A DNA stretch of 64,000 bases. It comes from JAAXQD01 sp963790095 (GTDB lineage: Bacteria > Desulfobacterota > Desulfobacteria > Desulfobacterales > UBA11574). Made by a program: the position numbers and the translations under genes. The notes below the pieces were generated by a model. It did not search any database and was not told where the DNA came from. It was given only the letters and a program-made list of their open reading frames with translations. Position 1 is the first letter of the stretch, and each line of letters starts with the position of its first letter. Below are positions 16,960 through 25,404 of this stretch, one piece after another. Location of the stretch: NCBI GenBank assembly GCA_963790095.1, contig CAWBNO010000012.1:124001-188000 (forward strand), read 5' to 3'.

Positions 16960-18558
16960 TCAGTCCTTACCCCGGGCCAGTTTGTATTGAACACTTTCGG
17001 CCAGGGCATGCCAGCTCGCTTCGATGATATCTTCGGAAACACCGACGGTATTCCAGATATCGTCCTGATCCCTCGATTCTATGGTCACCCGAACCCGTGC
17101 TGCGGTTCCTTTGCGTCCGTCGATGACCCGCACCTTGAAATCGATGAGTCGCATGGCCGCCAGTTCGGGGTAGAATTTGTCCAGGGCCTTGCGCAGGGCG
17201 TTGTCCAGCGCACTCACAGGTCCCTCTCCCTCGGCGGCGGTGATCTCCTCCTTGCCGCCCACGGAAACCTTGATGGTGGCATGGGCGGTGCAGGGGCGGT
17301 CCGCATCCTTTTCAATGTGGACCCTGAAGGATTTGAGTTCGAACAGGGGCTGATACTGGTCGGTAAATTTCTCCAGGAGGATCTTGAACGATGCGTCGGC
17401 CACGTCGAACTGGTACCCTTCCTGCTCCATGCGTTTGATTTCCGAAACGATTTTTCGACTGTCATACCCGTTGGTCCCCAGCTCGATGCCCAGTTCCTTG
17501 GCTTTGTATTCGATGTTGCTTTTCCCGGAAAGATCCGACACCAGAACCCGGCGCTTGTTACCCACCAGTTCTGGCTCCATATGTTCGTAAGCCCGGGATA
17601 TTTTCATGATGGCGCTGACGTGGATCCCCCCTTTGTGGGCAAAGGCACTTTTCCCCACAAAAGGCCTGCTGTTCAAAGGTATCATGTTGGCGGTCTCGCT
17701 GACAAACCGGGAGAGGGATTTCAGCTTGGACATGTTTCCTTGGGGGACACACTTACGGTTCATTTTAAAAAAGAGGTTCGGTATGATGGAGGTCAGATCG
17801 GCGTTGCCGCACCGCTCTCCGTATCCATTGATGGTTCCCTGGACCATCACCACACCCGACTGTACCGCTTCGATGGAATTGGCCACGGCCAGACCGCTGT
17901 CGTTGTGGGTATGAATCCCGAACTTGAAGGGCAGATCGTCGGGTCGGGTGTTGTATTTTTCGGCCAGTGTTCGGCGGACATCGTCGATGATGGATATCAG
18001 CTCGAAGGTGAGGGTGCCGCCGTTGGTGTCGCACAGCACCAGAAATTCCGCACCGGCGTCCACGGCGGTGCTCAAAGTCTCTAAGGCATATGCCCGGTTG
18101 TCTTTGAATCCGTCAAAGAAATGTTCGGCATCGTAGATGACCTCGCGACGGTGGTCTTTCAAAAACGACACAGAGTCCCGGATCATCGCCAGGTTTTCCT
18201 CCAGGGTATTGCTCATGACCTGTTTTACATGAAGATCCCACGTTTTGCCGAAAATGGTGGCCGCAGGGGTGTTGCTTTTTATCAACGCCTGGAGATTGGG
18301 GTCGTCGGCCGGATCGATGCCGGGTTTGCGTGTGGAACCGAATGCCGTAATTCGAGCATGTTTAAACTCCGTCTTTTGGGCCAGGTCGAAAAATTCCATG
18401 TCCCTGGGATTGGAGCCCGGCCAGCCACCTTCAATGTAGTGAATGCCGAAATCATCCAGCCGCTGGGCGATCTGAATTTTTTCTTTGGCACTGAAACTGA
18501 TGTTTTCCCCCTGGGTGCCGTCTCGCAAGGTGGTGTCGTACAGGATGATCGGTTCCAT
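16960..18558 (-). CDS. cimA: (R)-citramalate synthase
   Basis: This 532-residue enzyme of the same superfamily as LeuA condenses pyruvate and acetyl-CoA to citramalate, giving 2-oxobutyrate for isoleucine without threonine. The sequence begins MEPIILYDTTLRDGTQGENISFS and has YIEGGWPGSNP near 40, typical of CimA and different from LeuA. HTHNDSGLAVANS near residue 205 and NGYGERCGNADL near 235 bind the metal and substrate. The C-terminal LeuA-dimer domain (DVADASFKILLEKF onward) is the likely isoleucine-sensing part. No threonine deaminase gene is in the window, in line with this route. Confidence 0.93.
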   Translation of the reverse strand: MEPIILYDTTLRDGTQGENISFSAKEKIQIAQRLDDFGIHYIEGGWPGSNPRDMEFFDLAQKTEFKHARITAFGSTRKPGIDPADDPNLQALIKSNTPAATIFGKTWDLHVKQVMSNTLEENLAMIRDSVSFLKDHRREVIYDAEHFFDGFKDNRAYALETLSTAVDAGAEFLVLCDTNGGTLTFELISIIDDVRRTLAEKYNTRPDDLPFKFGIHTHNDSGLAVANSIEAVQSGVVMVQGTINGYGERCGNADLTSIIPNLFFKMNRKCVPQGNMSKLKSLSRFVSETANMIPLNSRPFVGKSAFAHKGGIHVSAIMKISRAYEHMEPELVGNKRRVLVSDLSGKSNIEYKAKELGIELGTNGYDSRKIVSEIKRMEQEGYQFDVADASFKILLEKFTDQYQPLFELKSFRVHIEKDADRPCTAHATIKVSVGGKEEITAAEGEGPVSALDNALRKALDKFYPELAAMRLIDFKVRVIDGRKGTAARVRVTIESRDQDDIWNTVGVSEDIIEASWHALAESVQYKLARGKD

Positions 18559-18594
18559 ATTGTATTCTCCTAGTAGATTTTGTATATAACCGGC

Positions 18595-19641
18595 TTAACG
18601 GTTTTCAGGCCTTAGGCTCCTTACCGCAGCCCCGGCCTGCCACATTTCAGAATTCTTGATGACATCGAGTTCTTTTTGCAGTTTTTCACGGTAGTCGGGC
18701 GCGCTGTTGGCTTCTAATACTCTTTTGGTTTCCACACCGGACACCACGCTTTGGTACAGTTCGTCAAACAGCGGAACCACGGCGTCCCGGAACTTGGGGG
18801 CCCAGTCCAGCGCGCCACGCTGGGCGGTGGTGCTGCAGTTTGAAAACATCCAGTCCATGCCGTTTTCAGCCACAAGTCGAATCAGACTCTGGGTGAGTTC
18901 CTCCACGGTCTCGTTAAAGGCTTCGCTGGGGGTGTGCCCGTGTTTCCGCAGAACATTGTATTGGGCCTCCATCACGCCGGCCAGACATCCCATGAGAACG
19001 CCCCGTTCACCGGTCAAATCGCTGTGAACCTCTTTTTCAAAGGTGGTGGGGAACAGATACCCGGAACCGATGGCGATTCCCAATGCCAATGTCCGCTCTT
19101 TTGCACGTCCGGTAAAGTCCTGGTGGATTGCAAAGCTCGAATTGATGCCGCTGCCGTCCAGAAAGTTGGTGCGAACGGTTCGGCCCGATCCCTTAGGGGC
19201 CACCAGAATGACATCGACGTTTTCAGGGGGTATGATCTCGGTCTGATCTTTGTAGACCACCGAAAACCCGTGTGAAAAATAGAGGGCATCCCCTTCATCG
19301 AGGCATTTTTTAATGTTCGGCCACAGGGCCACCTGGCCGGCATCCGACAGCAGAAACTGGATAACGGTCCCTTTTCGAGCGGCTTCTTCCAGGGGGAAAA
19401 GGGTTTCGCCGGGAACGAAACCGTCTTCGACGGCACGGTCCCAGGAAGGGCTATTTTCCCGCTGTCCCACAATCACGTTGATCCCGTTGTCTTTCATGTT
19501 CAACGCCTGTCCAGGTCCCTGGACCCCGTAGCCAAGGACCGCCACGGTTTCATCTTTGAGTACTTCCCTGGCATGTTCCAGGGAAAACTCATCTGATGTT
19601 ATAACTTCTTCTTCCATACCTCCGAAATTAATCTTGGCCAT
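18595..19641 (-). CDS. ilvC: ketol-acid reductoisomerase, fungal/Bacteroidetes-like clade
   Basis: This 348-residue NADPH enzyme converts acetolactate to dihydroxyisovalerate (valine, leucine) and the acetohydroxybutyrate analogue (isoleucine). The Rossmann loop is GYGVQGPGQALN near 35. The middle shows FSHGFSVVYKD, DVILVAPKGSGRTVR and the metal-binding SDLTGERGVLMG. The C-terminus includes GALDWAPKF and a final SLRPENR. These segments resemble yeast Ilv5 more than the usual proteobacterial enzyme (from memory, not a search). The gene sits 76 bases after ilvN. Confidence 0.93.
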   Translation of the reverse strand: MAKINFGGMEEEVITSDEFSLEHAREVLKDETVAVLGYGVQGPGQALNMKDNGINVIVGQRENSPSWDRAVEDGFVPGETLFPLEEAARKGTVIQFLLSDAGQVALWPNIKKCLDEGDALYFSHGFSVVYKDQTEIIPPENVDVILVAPKGSGRTVRTNFLDGSGINSSFAIHQDFTGRAKERTLALGIAIGSGYLFPTTFEKEVHSDLTGERGVLMGCLAGVMEAQYNVLRKHGHTPSEAFNETVEELTQSLIRLVAENGMDWMFSNCSTTAQRGALDWAPKFRDAVVPLFDELYQSVVSGVETKRVLEANSAPDYREKLQKELDVIKNSEMWQAGAAVRSLRPENR

Positions 19642-19717
19642 TCTGATCTCCTTTTAATGGTTTGTGTCTTTTTATCCACAAACTCCTTTTGACATGTTAT
19701 TTATGCAAATATAGAGT

Positions 19718-20203
19718 CTAATTGGGTTCTCTGAAAAGGGCGATAATCCCCGTTCGTGCAATTTCTTTGATCCCGATGGGTTTGAAAATATTCAGAATCG
19801 CTTCCATTTTTCCTTCGTCGCCGGTCACTTCGACAGTGTAGTGTTCATGGCCGATGTCCACCACCTTACACCGGAAGATATCGACAATTCGTAAAATTTC
19901 GGCACGGTTCTCCGGTTTGGCGACGATCTTAATTAGCGCCAGTTCCCTTTGAACGAATTTTTTTCCGGTGAGGTCGTGGACTTTGATGACATTAATGAGC
20001 TTGTTGAGCTGTTTTTCTATCTGCTCGATGATGGGCGGCTCTCCCGCAGTGACCAGGGTAATTCTTGAGATCTGCGGGTCCGTGGTTTCGGCGACGCAGA
20101 GACTTTCGATATTGAACCCTCTGCCACTGAACAATCCTGCAATTCTGGAGAGTACACCGGGCTCGTTGTCCACCAGAATCGAAAGTATGTGTTTTTCTTC
20201 CAT
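19718..20203 (-). CDS. ilvN: acetolactate synthase small (regulatory) subunit
   Basis: The protein has 161 residues. An N-terminal ACT domain (HILSILVDNEPGVLSRIAGLFSGRG) binds valine for feedback inhibition and activates the large subunit; the C-terminal half (RELALIKIV...EVTGDEGK) is the usual second domain. Its length is typical of IlvH/IlvN. The 112-base gap to ilvB contains a modest hairpin CACCGTC/GACGGTG. Confidence 0.93.
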   Translation of the reverse strand: MEEKHILSILVDNEPGVLSRIAGLFSGRGFNIESLCVAETTDPQISRITLVTAGEPPIIEQIEKQLNKLINVIKVHDLTGKKFVQRELALIKIVAKPENRAEILRIVDIFRCKVVDIGHEHYTVEVTGDEGKMEAILNIFKPIGIKEIARTGIIALFREPN

Positions 20204-20315
20204 GATTCGTAATATCCTTTTTTAATAGACACGTTGATGGTTGAGTACACCGTCGGTTTCCATGGACGGTGGTTGAAAAAGACGTTTTGCCGGTTCGTCA
20301 GAGGTGCATGAAAAA

Positions 20316-22001
20316 TTATGTGAGCAGCATTTCCGTAACCGCAGCCCCTGCAGGAACCATGGGGTAAACGCATTCTTCCTTTTCCACCACAAAATCCATG
20401 ATCACCGGTTTTTTGGACGCAAGCCCTTTTTTCAAAACCGCTTCCACCTCATCGGGTTTGGTGGCCCTTAACCCCACCGCGCCGTATGCTTCGGCAAGTT
20501 TCACGAAATCCGGGGCACAATCGAGGCATGTGGAGACATACCGTTTGTCGAAAAAGAGTTGCTGCCACTGCCGGACCATCCCCAGATAGCCGTTGTTCAG
20601 GATGACGATTTTGACCGGAAGGCCGCACTGGACCGCCGTGGCCATTTCCTGGATGTTCATCTGGATACTGCCGTCTCCGGCAATATCGACCACCAGTGCA
20701 TCGGGACAGGCCAGCTGAGCGCCGATGGCGGCCGGAAGTCCGAATCCCATGCAACCCAGGCCGCCGGAAGTGATAAAGTGGTTGGGTCGATCGAAATGAT
20801 AGTACTGGGCCGCCCACATCTGATTCTGGCCCACTTCGGTGGTGATGATGGCCTTGCCTTTGGTCAATTCGTAAAGCTTTTCAACCACATATTGGGGTTT
20901 GATCACGTCTTCTTGTTTATAGGCCAGTGGCTGGGTGTCTTTCCAGTGTTGAATCTGTTCGAACCATTTTTTTCGGGTTTTCTTGAGATCCCCCAGATCT
21001 TCCTTGTCCAGAAGCTTGTTCAGTTTTTCAAGGGTGACTTTACAATCGCCCACCACCGGCGCCGTCACCGGAATATTTTTGCGTATGGATGTGGGATCGA
21101 TATCGATATGCACGATTTTTGCGTTGGTGGCAAAGGCACTGATCCGGCCGGTGACCCGGTCGTCGAAACGGACGCCGATGCCCATCAAGAGGTCGCATTC
21201 ACCGGTGGACATGTTTGCCCGATAGGTGCCGTGCATGCCGATCATGCCGAGCCACAAGGGATCCGTGGCCGGAAACGCCCCAAGACCCATCAGAGACGTG
21301 GTTATGGGGGATTGGATTTTACGGGCCAGTTCCGTAAGCTCTTTTGAAGCTTTGGAAAGGATGACACCGCCCCCTGCAAAAATAACCGGCTTTTTGGCTT
21401 CCTTGATCAAATCAACGACCTTTTGCAACTGTTTTACGTTGGGGTTATAGGTCGGATTGTAGGACCGAAGCTTGACCTTTTTCACCGGTTTGTAATCGAT
21501 TTCCGTGACCGACACATTCTTGGGAATATCCACCAGAACCGGTCCCGGCCGGCCGGAGCTGGCCAGATAGAACGCTTCCTTGATGATTCTCGCCAGATCT
21601 TCGGTCCGCTTCACAAGGTAGTTGTGTTTGGTGCAGGGCCGGGTGATACCGACGATATCCACTTCCTGAAAGGCGTCGTTGCCGATCAGGTGCGTGGGGA
21701 CCTGGCCGGTAAATATGACCACAGGGATCGAATCCATGTAGGCGGATGCAATGCCGGTGACCGTGTTGGTGGCTCCGGGACCGGAGGTGACCAGGCAGAC
21801 TCCCACCCGACCGCCGGCCCGGGCATACCCATCGGCAGCATGCACCGCACACGCCTCCTGGCGAACCAGAACGTGCTTGATATCGGTTTTTTCAAGTTCG
21901 TCAAAAATGTCGATGACGACACCGCCGGGATATCCGAAGATCGTGTCAACACCTTCTTCTTGTAACACCTTCATCATAATTTGTGCGCCTGTGAGTTTCA
22001 T
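20316..22001 (-). CDS. ilvB: acetolactate synthase large (catalytic) subunit
   Basis: This 561-residue ThDP enzyme makes 2-acetolactate from pyruvate. Visible features are the catalytic glutamate in VLVRQEACAVHAADGYAR near residue 48, the TSGPGATN loop, the central FAD-type domain (IFAGGGVIL near 207 and following) and the ThDP/Mg motif GDGSIQMNIQE ... NN near 430-460. Length and order are normal. It follows ilvD by 66 bases. Confidence 0.95.
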   Translation of the reverse strand: MKLTGAQIMMKVLQEEGVDTIFGYPGGVVIDIFDELEKTDIKHVLVRQEACAVHAADGYARAGGRVGVCLVTSGPGATNTVTGIASAYMDSIPVVIFTGQVPTHLIGNDAFQEVDIVGITRPCTKHNYLVKRTEDLARIIKEAFYLASSGRPGPVLVDIPKNVSVTEIDYKPVKKVKLRSYNPTYNPNVKQLQKVVDLIKEAKKPVIFAGGGVILSKASKELTELARKIQSPITTSLMGLGAFPATDPLWLGMIGMHGTYRANMSTGECDLLMGIGVRFDDRVTGRISAFATNAKIVHIDIDPTSIRKNIPVTAPVVGDCKVTLEKLNKLLDKEDLGDLKKTRKKWFEQIQHWKDTQPLAYKQEDVIKPQYVVEKLYELTKGKAIITTEVGQNQMWAAQYYHFDRPNHFITSGGLGCMGFGLPAAIGAQLACPDALVVDIAGDGSIQMNIQEMATAVQCGLPVKIVILNNGYLGMVRQWQQLFFDKRYVSTCLDCAPDFVKLAEAYGAVGLRATKPDEVEAVLKKGLASKKPVIMDFVVEKEECVYPMVPAGAAVTEMLLT

Positions 22002-22067
22002 ATTCGTTCCTTCCTTGTTTATATTGACTGTTAATTTTTTTCTATAACGAGCCCCAATGCCGCTCGA

Positions 22068-23732
22068 TTATTTTACCACGGCGCCTTCGCTGGCAGATGA
22101 CACCGAGCGGGCATATCTGACGATGTAGCCGTGGGTGATCTTGGGTTCCGGGGGAGACCATTTTAAGAATCGTTGTTCGATCTCGCTGTCCGGGACCTTG
22201 AGGGTTATTGTTTTGGCCGGAATGTCGATGACAATGCGGTCGCCCTCTTGGACGACGGCAATGGGCCCTTTTTGCATGGCTTCCGGCGAAATGTGACCGA
22301 TGGCCGCGCCCCGGGTACCCCCTGAAAAACGGCCGTCGGTGAGCAGCGCCACATGGGCGTCGAGCTTCATGCCGGCAATGGCGGACGTGGGGGTGAGCAT
22401 CTCCCGCATCCCCGGACCGCCCCTGGGACCTTCGTACCGGATGACGACCACGTCGCCTTTCTTGATTTTTCCCCCCATGATGGCCTGGCCGGCGTCCTCT
22501 TCGGAGTCGAATACCCGGGCAGGGCCTTCATGGCAAAGCATTTCATCGAGAACCGCAGATTGCTTGACCACGCATCCTTCCGGAGCGAGGTTCCCGAAGA
22601 GTACGGCCAACCCGCCTTCTTTATGGTACGGGTTGTCCGGGGTTCGGATGACCGTGTCATCGAGGTTGCGGACGGCATTCAGGTTTTCTTCCACGGTGTT
22701 TCCGGATACCGTGAGGCAGTCCGTGTGGATCAAGCCGGCGCCGGAAAGTTCCTTCATCACCGCAGTGACGCCCCCGGCCCGGTTCAGATCTTCCAGGTGG
22801 TGCTGTCCGCCGGGACTGAGTGAACACAGATGCGGGGTGGCTTTGCTGACTTCGTTGATCATATCGAGATCGATGGTGACGTTGGCTTCCCGGGCCATTG
22901 CGGGCAGGTGAAGCACGGTATTGGTGGAGCATCCTAAGGCCATATCCACGGTCAGGGCATTTTTAAAGGCCTGGTCGGTCATGATGTCCGACGGCCGGAT
23001 ATTGTTTTCCAAAAGACGCAGGATCTGCATGCCGGCTTCTTTGGCCAGACGGATGCGGGCCGACATGACCGCCGGAATGGTGCCGTTGCCCGGAAGGCCC
23101 ATGCCCACGGCTTCCGTAAGGCAGTTCATGGAGTTGGCCGTAAACATGCCGGCGCAGGATCCGCAGGTGGGGCAGGCGGCGTCTTCCACCTGGGAAAGCT
23201 GTTTTTCGGTCATCTCCCCGGAAAGGACCGCCCCCACGGATTCAAAGACCGTGATCAAGTCGATGGGGTCGGCTTTTTCAGGATGTTTTCCTGCCAGCAT
23301 GGGGCCGCCGCTGACCACGATGGCCGGCAGGTCGAGACGTGCGGCGGCCATGAGCATTCCCGGGACGATCTTGTCGCAGTTGGGCACCAGAACCAGGGCA
23401 TCGAATGCATGGGCCGTGGCCATGACCTCGATGGAGTCGGCGATGAGCTCCCGGCTGGCCAGGGAATATTTCATCCCTTCATGGTTCATGGCAATGCCGT
23501 CGCAAACCCCGATGACGCCGAATTCGATGGGGGTTCCGCCCCCCATGTAGACCCCGGCTTTCACCGCGTCAACGATTTTGTCCAGATGAATGTGGCCCGG
23601 GATCACCGCATTGACGGAATTGGCAATGCCGATGAGCGGCCGTTGGATTTCTGTATCGGTGTATCCCATTGCTTTGAACAGGGACCGGTGGGGTGCTCGT
23701 TCTACGCCTTTTTTTACCACATCGCTTTTCAT
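22068..23732 (-). CDS. ilvD: dihydroxy-acid dehydratase
   Basis: This 554-residue Fe-S dehydratase removes water from dihydroxyisovalerate and its isoleucine analogue. Cluster ligands lie in NCDKIVPGM (near 119) and PTCGSCAGMFTANSMN (near 190); the C-terminus has TDGRFSGGTRGAAIGHISPEA. It is the first structural gene of the operon, and its ribosome binding site GAGGAGA directly follows the U-run of the attenuator terminator. Premature termination would therefore shut off all six genes. Confidence 0.95.
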   Translation of the reverse strand: MKSDVVKKGVERAPHRSLFKAMGYTDTEIQRPLIGIANSVNAVIPGHIHLDKIVDAVKAGVYMGGGTPIEFGVIGVCDGIAMNHEGMKYSLASRELIADSIEVMATAHAFDALVLVPNCDKIVPGMLMAAARLDLPAIVVSGGPMLAGKHPEKADPIDLITVFESVGAVLSGEMTEKQLSQVEDAACPTCGSCAGMFTANSMNCLTEAVGMGLPGNGTIPAVMSARIRLAKEAGMQILRLLENNIRPSDIMTDQAFKNALTVDMALGCSTNTVLHLPAMAREANVTIDLDMINEVSKATPHLCSLSPGGQHHLEDLNRAGGVTAVMKELSGAGLIHTDCLTVSGNTVEENLNAVRNLDDTVIRTPDNPYHKEGGLAVLFGNLAPEGCVVKQSAVLDEMLCHEGPARVFDSEEDAGQAIMGGKIKKGDVVVIRYEGPRGGPGMREMLTPTSAIAGMKLDAHVALLTDGRFSGGTRGAAIGHISPEAMQKGPIAVVQEGDRIVIDIPAKTITLKVPDSEIEQRFLKWSPPEPKITHGYIVRYARSVSSASEGAVVK

Positions 23733-23747
23733 TGGCTCGGTCTCCTC

Positions 23748-23785
23748 AAAAAAAAACCGTTATCGGCCTTTGGGGCTGATAACGG
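23748..23785 (-). terminator. attenuator terminator before ilvD (pairing 3:4)
   Basis: On the minus strand the arms 23774-23785 (segment 3, CCGTTATCAGCC) and 23757-23768 (segment 4, GGCCGATAACGG) form a strong hairpin: a 10-bp core including flanking A:U pairs, one mismatch and 3 more pairs, with a 5-base loop. It is followed by nine Ts. It lies between the leader ORF stop and the ilvD ribosome binding site. Confidence 0.92.
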
Positions 23786-23896
23786 TTTTTTTTTTGGCTT
23801 GGTCAGAAAATTAGGCCATTATCAACCCTGTGCCTCGCAGTAGATAAGTACATCTACGACGAGGACGATAATAAGGCTAATAAGGTTGTTAATGGC
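23757..23896 (-). promoter_or_regulatory. ribosome-mediated ilv attenuator, alternative RNA pairings
   Basis: Segment 1 GCCATTAACAACC (23884-23896, leader codons 6-10) pairs with segment 2 GGTTGATAATGGC (23815-23827, over the leader stop) at 12 of 13 positions. Segment 2 can instead pair with segment 3 CCGTTATCAGCC (23774-23785) at all 12 positions, two of them G:U, which destroys the 3:4 terminator. A pause-type hairpin (23833-23864, arms CCTCG/CGAGG and GTAGAT/ATCTAC) lies within the second half of the ORF. Expected behaviour: stalling at Ile/Leu/Val codons masks segment 1 and favours read-through. Confidence 0.88.
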
Positions 23897-23911
23897 GAAT
23901 AAATTTTTCAT
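23822..23911 (-). CDS. ilv leader peptide (29 aa)
   Basis: This short ORF runs from ATG at 23911 to TGA at 23822-23824. Its 29 codons include 5 Leu, 5 Ile and 4 Val; in codons 10-23, 12 of 14 are one of these (LISLIIVLVVDVLI). It lies 90 bases upstream of ilvD and is followed by an attenuator. The product itself probably has no function; translation speed is the signal. The ribosome binding site is poor (AAGATGTAGAC region). It is analogous to ilvL of enterobacteria but shares no obvious sequence beyond composition. Confidence 0.88.
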   Translation of the reverse strand: MKNLFAINNLISLIIVLVVDVLIYCEAQG

Positions 23912-23941
23912 AATTGTCTACATCTTTGATTTAGAATACTC

Positions 23942-23970
23942 TACCTATTTGTTATGATTTAAATTGTCAA
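23942..23970 (-). promoter_or_regulatory. candidate promoter of the ilv operon
   Basis: TTGACA (23965-23970, minus) is followed after 17 bases by a weak TAGGTA (23942-23947). It ends about 30 bases before the leader ATG, the expected distance for a leader transcript. Confidence 0.5.
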
Positions 23971-24161
23971 GCTTTTTTCTTGTTTTTTCTTGCAGTTTGC
24001 CCAACAGTGTCGAAATTTCCCACAAACTCCCGTTGCCGGCGAGCAAAGAAAAGAGCTTGGAAGGAAAGGACCCGGCGTTGGGGTCACCCCTGGAAGGGGA
24101 TTGTTTTTCAATAGGTCAAGTGCCGAACATGGTGTGTTTATAATGAAAACGTGTTGCTCTT

Positions 24162-24213
24162 GGGTCGGACGAGCTAATATGCTTAAAATAAAGGTTTAAA
24201 TTTAATTTTCGGG
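24162..24213 (+). repeat. AGCTAATATG repeat, copy A
   Basis: The copy reads GGGTCGGAC-GAGCTAATATG, then CTTAAAATAAAGG and an AT-rich tail ending TTTTCGGG. It shares this order with copies B, C and D downstream. It directly abuts the broken 3' end of a transglutaminase-like remnant. The surrounding gap (23971-24840) has no intact gene; a 69-codon ORF at 23990 runs through the repeat and is not credible. Confidence 0.8.
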
Positions 24214-24480
24214 TTTTTTTCCAGAATTCCAACGAGCGTATACCATCGGAGTTTGAAATTTGCTGTCTGTATAAACTCCAGATGATGAATCATTGCCATC
24301 TACGTGAATATCGGTTATGGTTTGATATTGGTCGGTTATCGGATAGGGTATCTATAACTGTACATTTTTGCCATGGTCATGGGCTGACAGATCGAACTCC
24401 ATTATAATTTTTCCTGAAGCTGTCTTTGCCCATACATTAGAAGATAAAATCAGAAAGGTAATGGCAGTAATGTAAGTTAA
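24202..24480 (-). pseudogene. remnant of an exported transglutaminase-like protein
   Basis: One minus-strand frame reads a signal-peptide-like hydrophobic stretch ending in NVWA, then KIIMEFDLSAHDHGKNVQL, an in-frame TAG, IPYPITDQYQTITDIHV, and FQTPMVYARW. Intact relatives have LWIPYP here, so the TAG is most simply a TGG-to-TAG nonsense change. The reading has no good start codon and stops inside repeat copy A, well before any catalytic transglutaminase domain. Family recognition is from memory of the N-terminal domain and is moderate. Confidence 0.55.
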
Positions 24481-24641
24481 GATATTTGCCCAAGGCTGGG
24501 CCCTCTGGCCCCGGATATTTACTTGAATGAAATATAATAATGATCTTGATATGAAAAGGTCAAATATTTAATATCCATAAGAAAGTCCAACAAATAGAAT
24601 ATTTCTATAAAGATAAAAAGGCACAACAAATCATTGAAGAA

Positions 24642-24724
24642 GGACCGACCCTAAAGCTTTGTATGCTTTAGGGTCGGACCAAGCTAATATGCTTAAAATA
24701 AGGATTAAAAATTAATTTTGGGGG
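24642..24724 (+). repeat. hairpin plus AGCTAATATG repeat, copy B
   Basis: The arms 24642-24657 and 24665-24680 pair at 15 of 16 positions around TTTGTAT. The right arm runs into GGGTCGGACC-AAGCTAATATG (24671-24691) and the AT-rich tail ending TTTTGGGG. Similarity to copy C continues further (ATTTAAG...TGAC.ATTTT, to about 24750). A short fragment reading ...KAQQIIEEGPTLKL ends inside the hairpin; it looks like the tail of a lost gene. Confidence 0.75.
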
Positions 24725-24840
24725 AACATTTAAGACGTAGAATGACATTTTCCATAAATTGGGAATTAGACACCGCTATTCACCATTCAAGATGGGGTAG
24801 CATTCGCCAAAAAATGGTAGATCAAAAATAGGAGAATCTC

Positions 24841-25392
24841 ATGTTTAAAAAAATTCTATTATTTTCCATATTGTTAATTTTGTTTGGTTGCCAACAAGAA
24901 AAAACCGAATGGAATCCTATCTTCGAGGAAACGGGCTTTGATTATATTAACGTTGGCTTAGAGCGGTCGTTATCATTGATAGATGACGCATATTTAGAAG
25001 CAACCGAAAACGAGCAACCCTCTATTCAAGAAAAGCTATCCCAAGCTAAACATAGGCTGCTTGAAATAAAAGACTACTATGTTCCACTTACCACCGTGAG
25101 GCAAAAAATATACGATGCCGAACGATATTACAAATTGGAGGATATTAAAAAATCGAAAAAATTGCTCGAAGACTCAAAATCGATAATAACATCATTAGAT
25201 TTGACAACAAAAAGCGAGAGTTTTGACAAGGTAATTTTAGACTTAAACTCAATGATCGATGAAGTAATTTCAACCTTTGACGAAAATTCAAAACCGAATA
25301 CCAATAATAAAATGAAAATTTTAGGCGAGCATATAAACTTAATGCTTTTCAGAGGTGATCTTGTGCTTTCAGGGACTGAATTTGAGAAATAA
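24841..25392 (+). CDS. small AT-rich lipoprotein of unknown function
   Basis: The protein has 183 residues with a lipoprotein signal: positively charged start, hydrophobic run ILLFSILLILF and lipobox LFGC near residue 17. The mature part is mostly helical and charged, with no cysteine or known motif. AGGAG precedes the ATG by 7 bases. Codon use is strikingly A/T-rich compared with neighbours, which suggests transfer. It is bracketed by repeat copies B and C. I do not recognise a family. Confidence 0.7.
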   Translation: MFKKILLFSILLILFGCQQEKTEWNPIFEETGFDYINVGLERSLSLIDDAYLEATENEQPSIQEKLSQAKHRLLEIKDYYVPLTTVRQKIYDAERYYKLEDIKKSKKLLEDSKSIITSLDLTTKSESFDKVILDLNSMIDEVISTFDENSKPNTNNKMKILGEHINLMLFRGDLVLSGTEFEK

Positions 25393-25404
25393 CTGCTGCG
25401 CTCT

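Noticed and set aside
23990..24199. 69-codon ORF downstream of the ilv promoter
   Set aside because: No ribosome binding site, protein-like features absent, and its end is repeat copy A.
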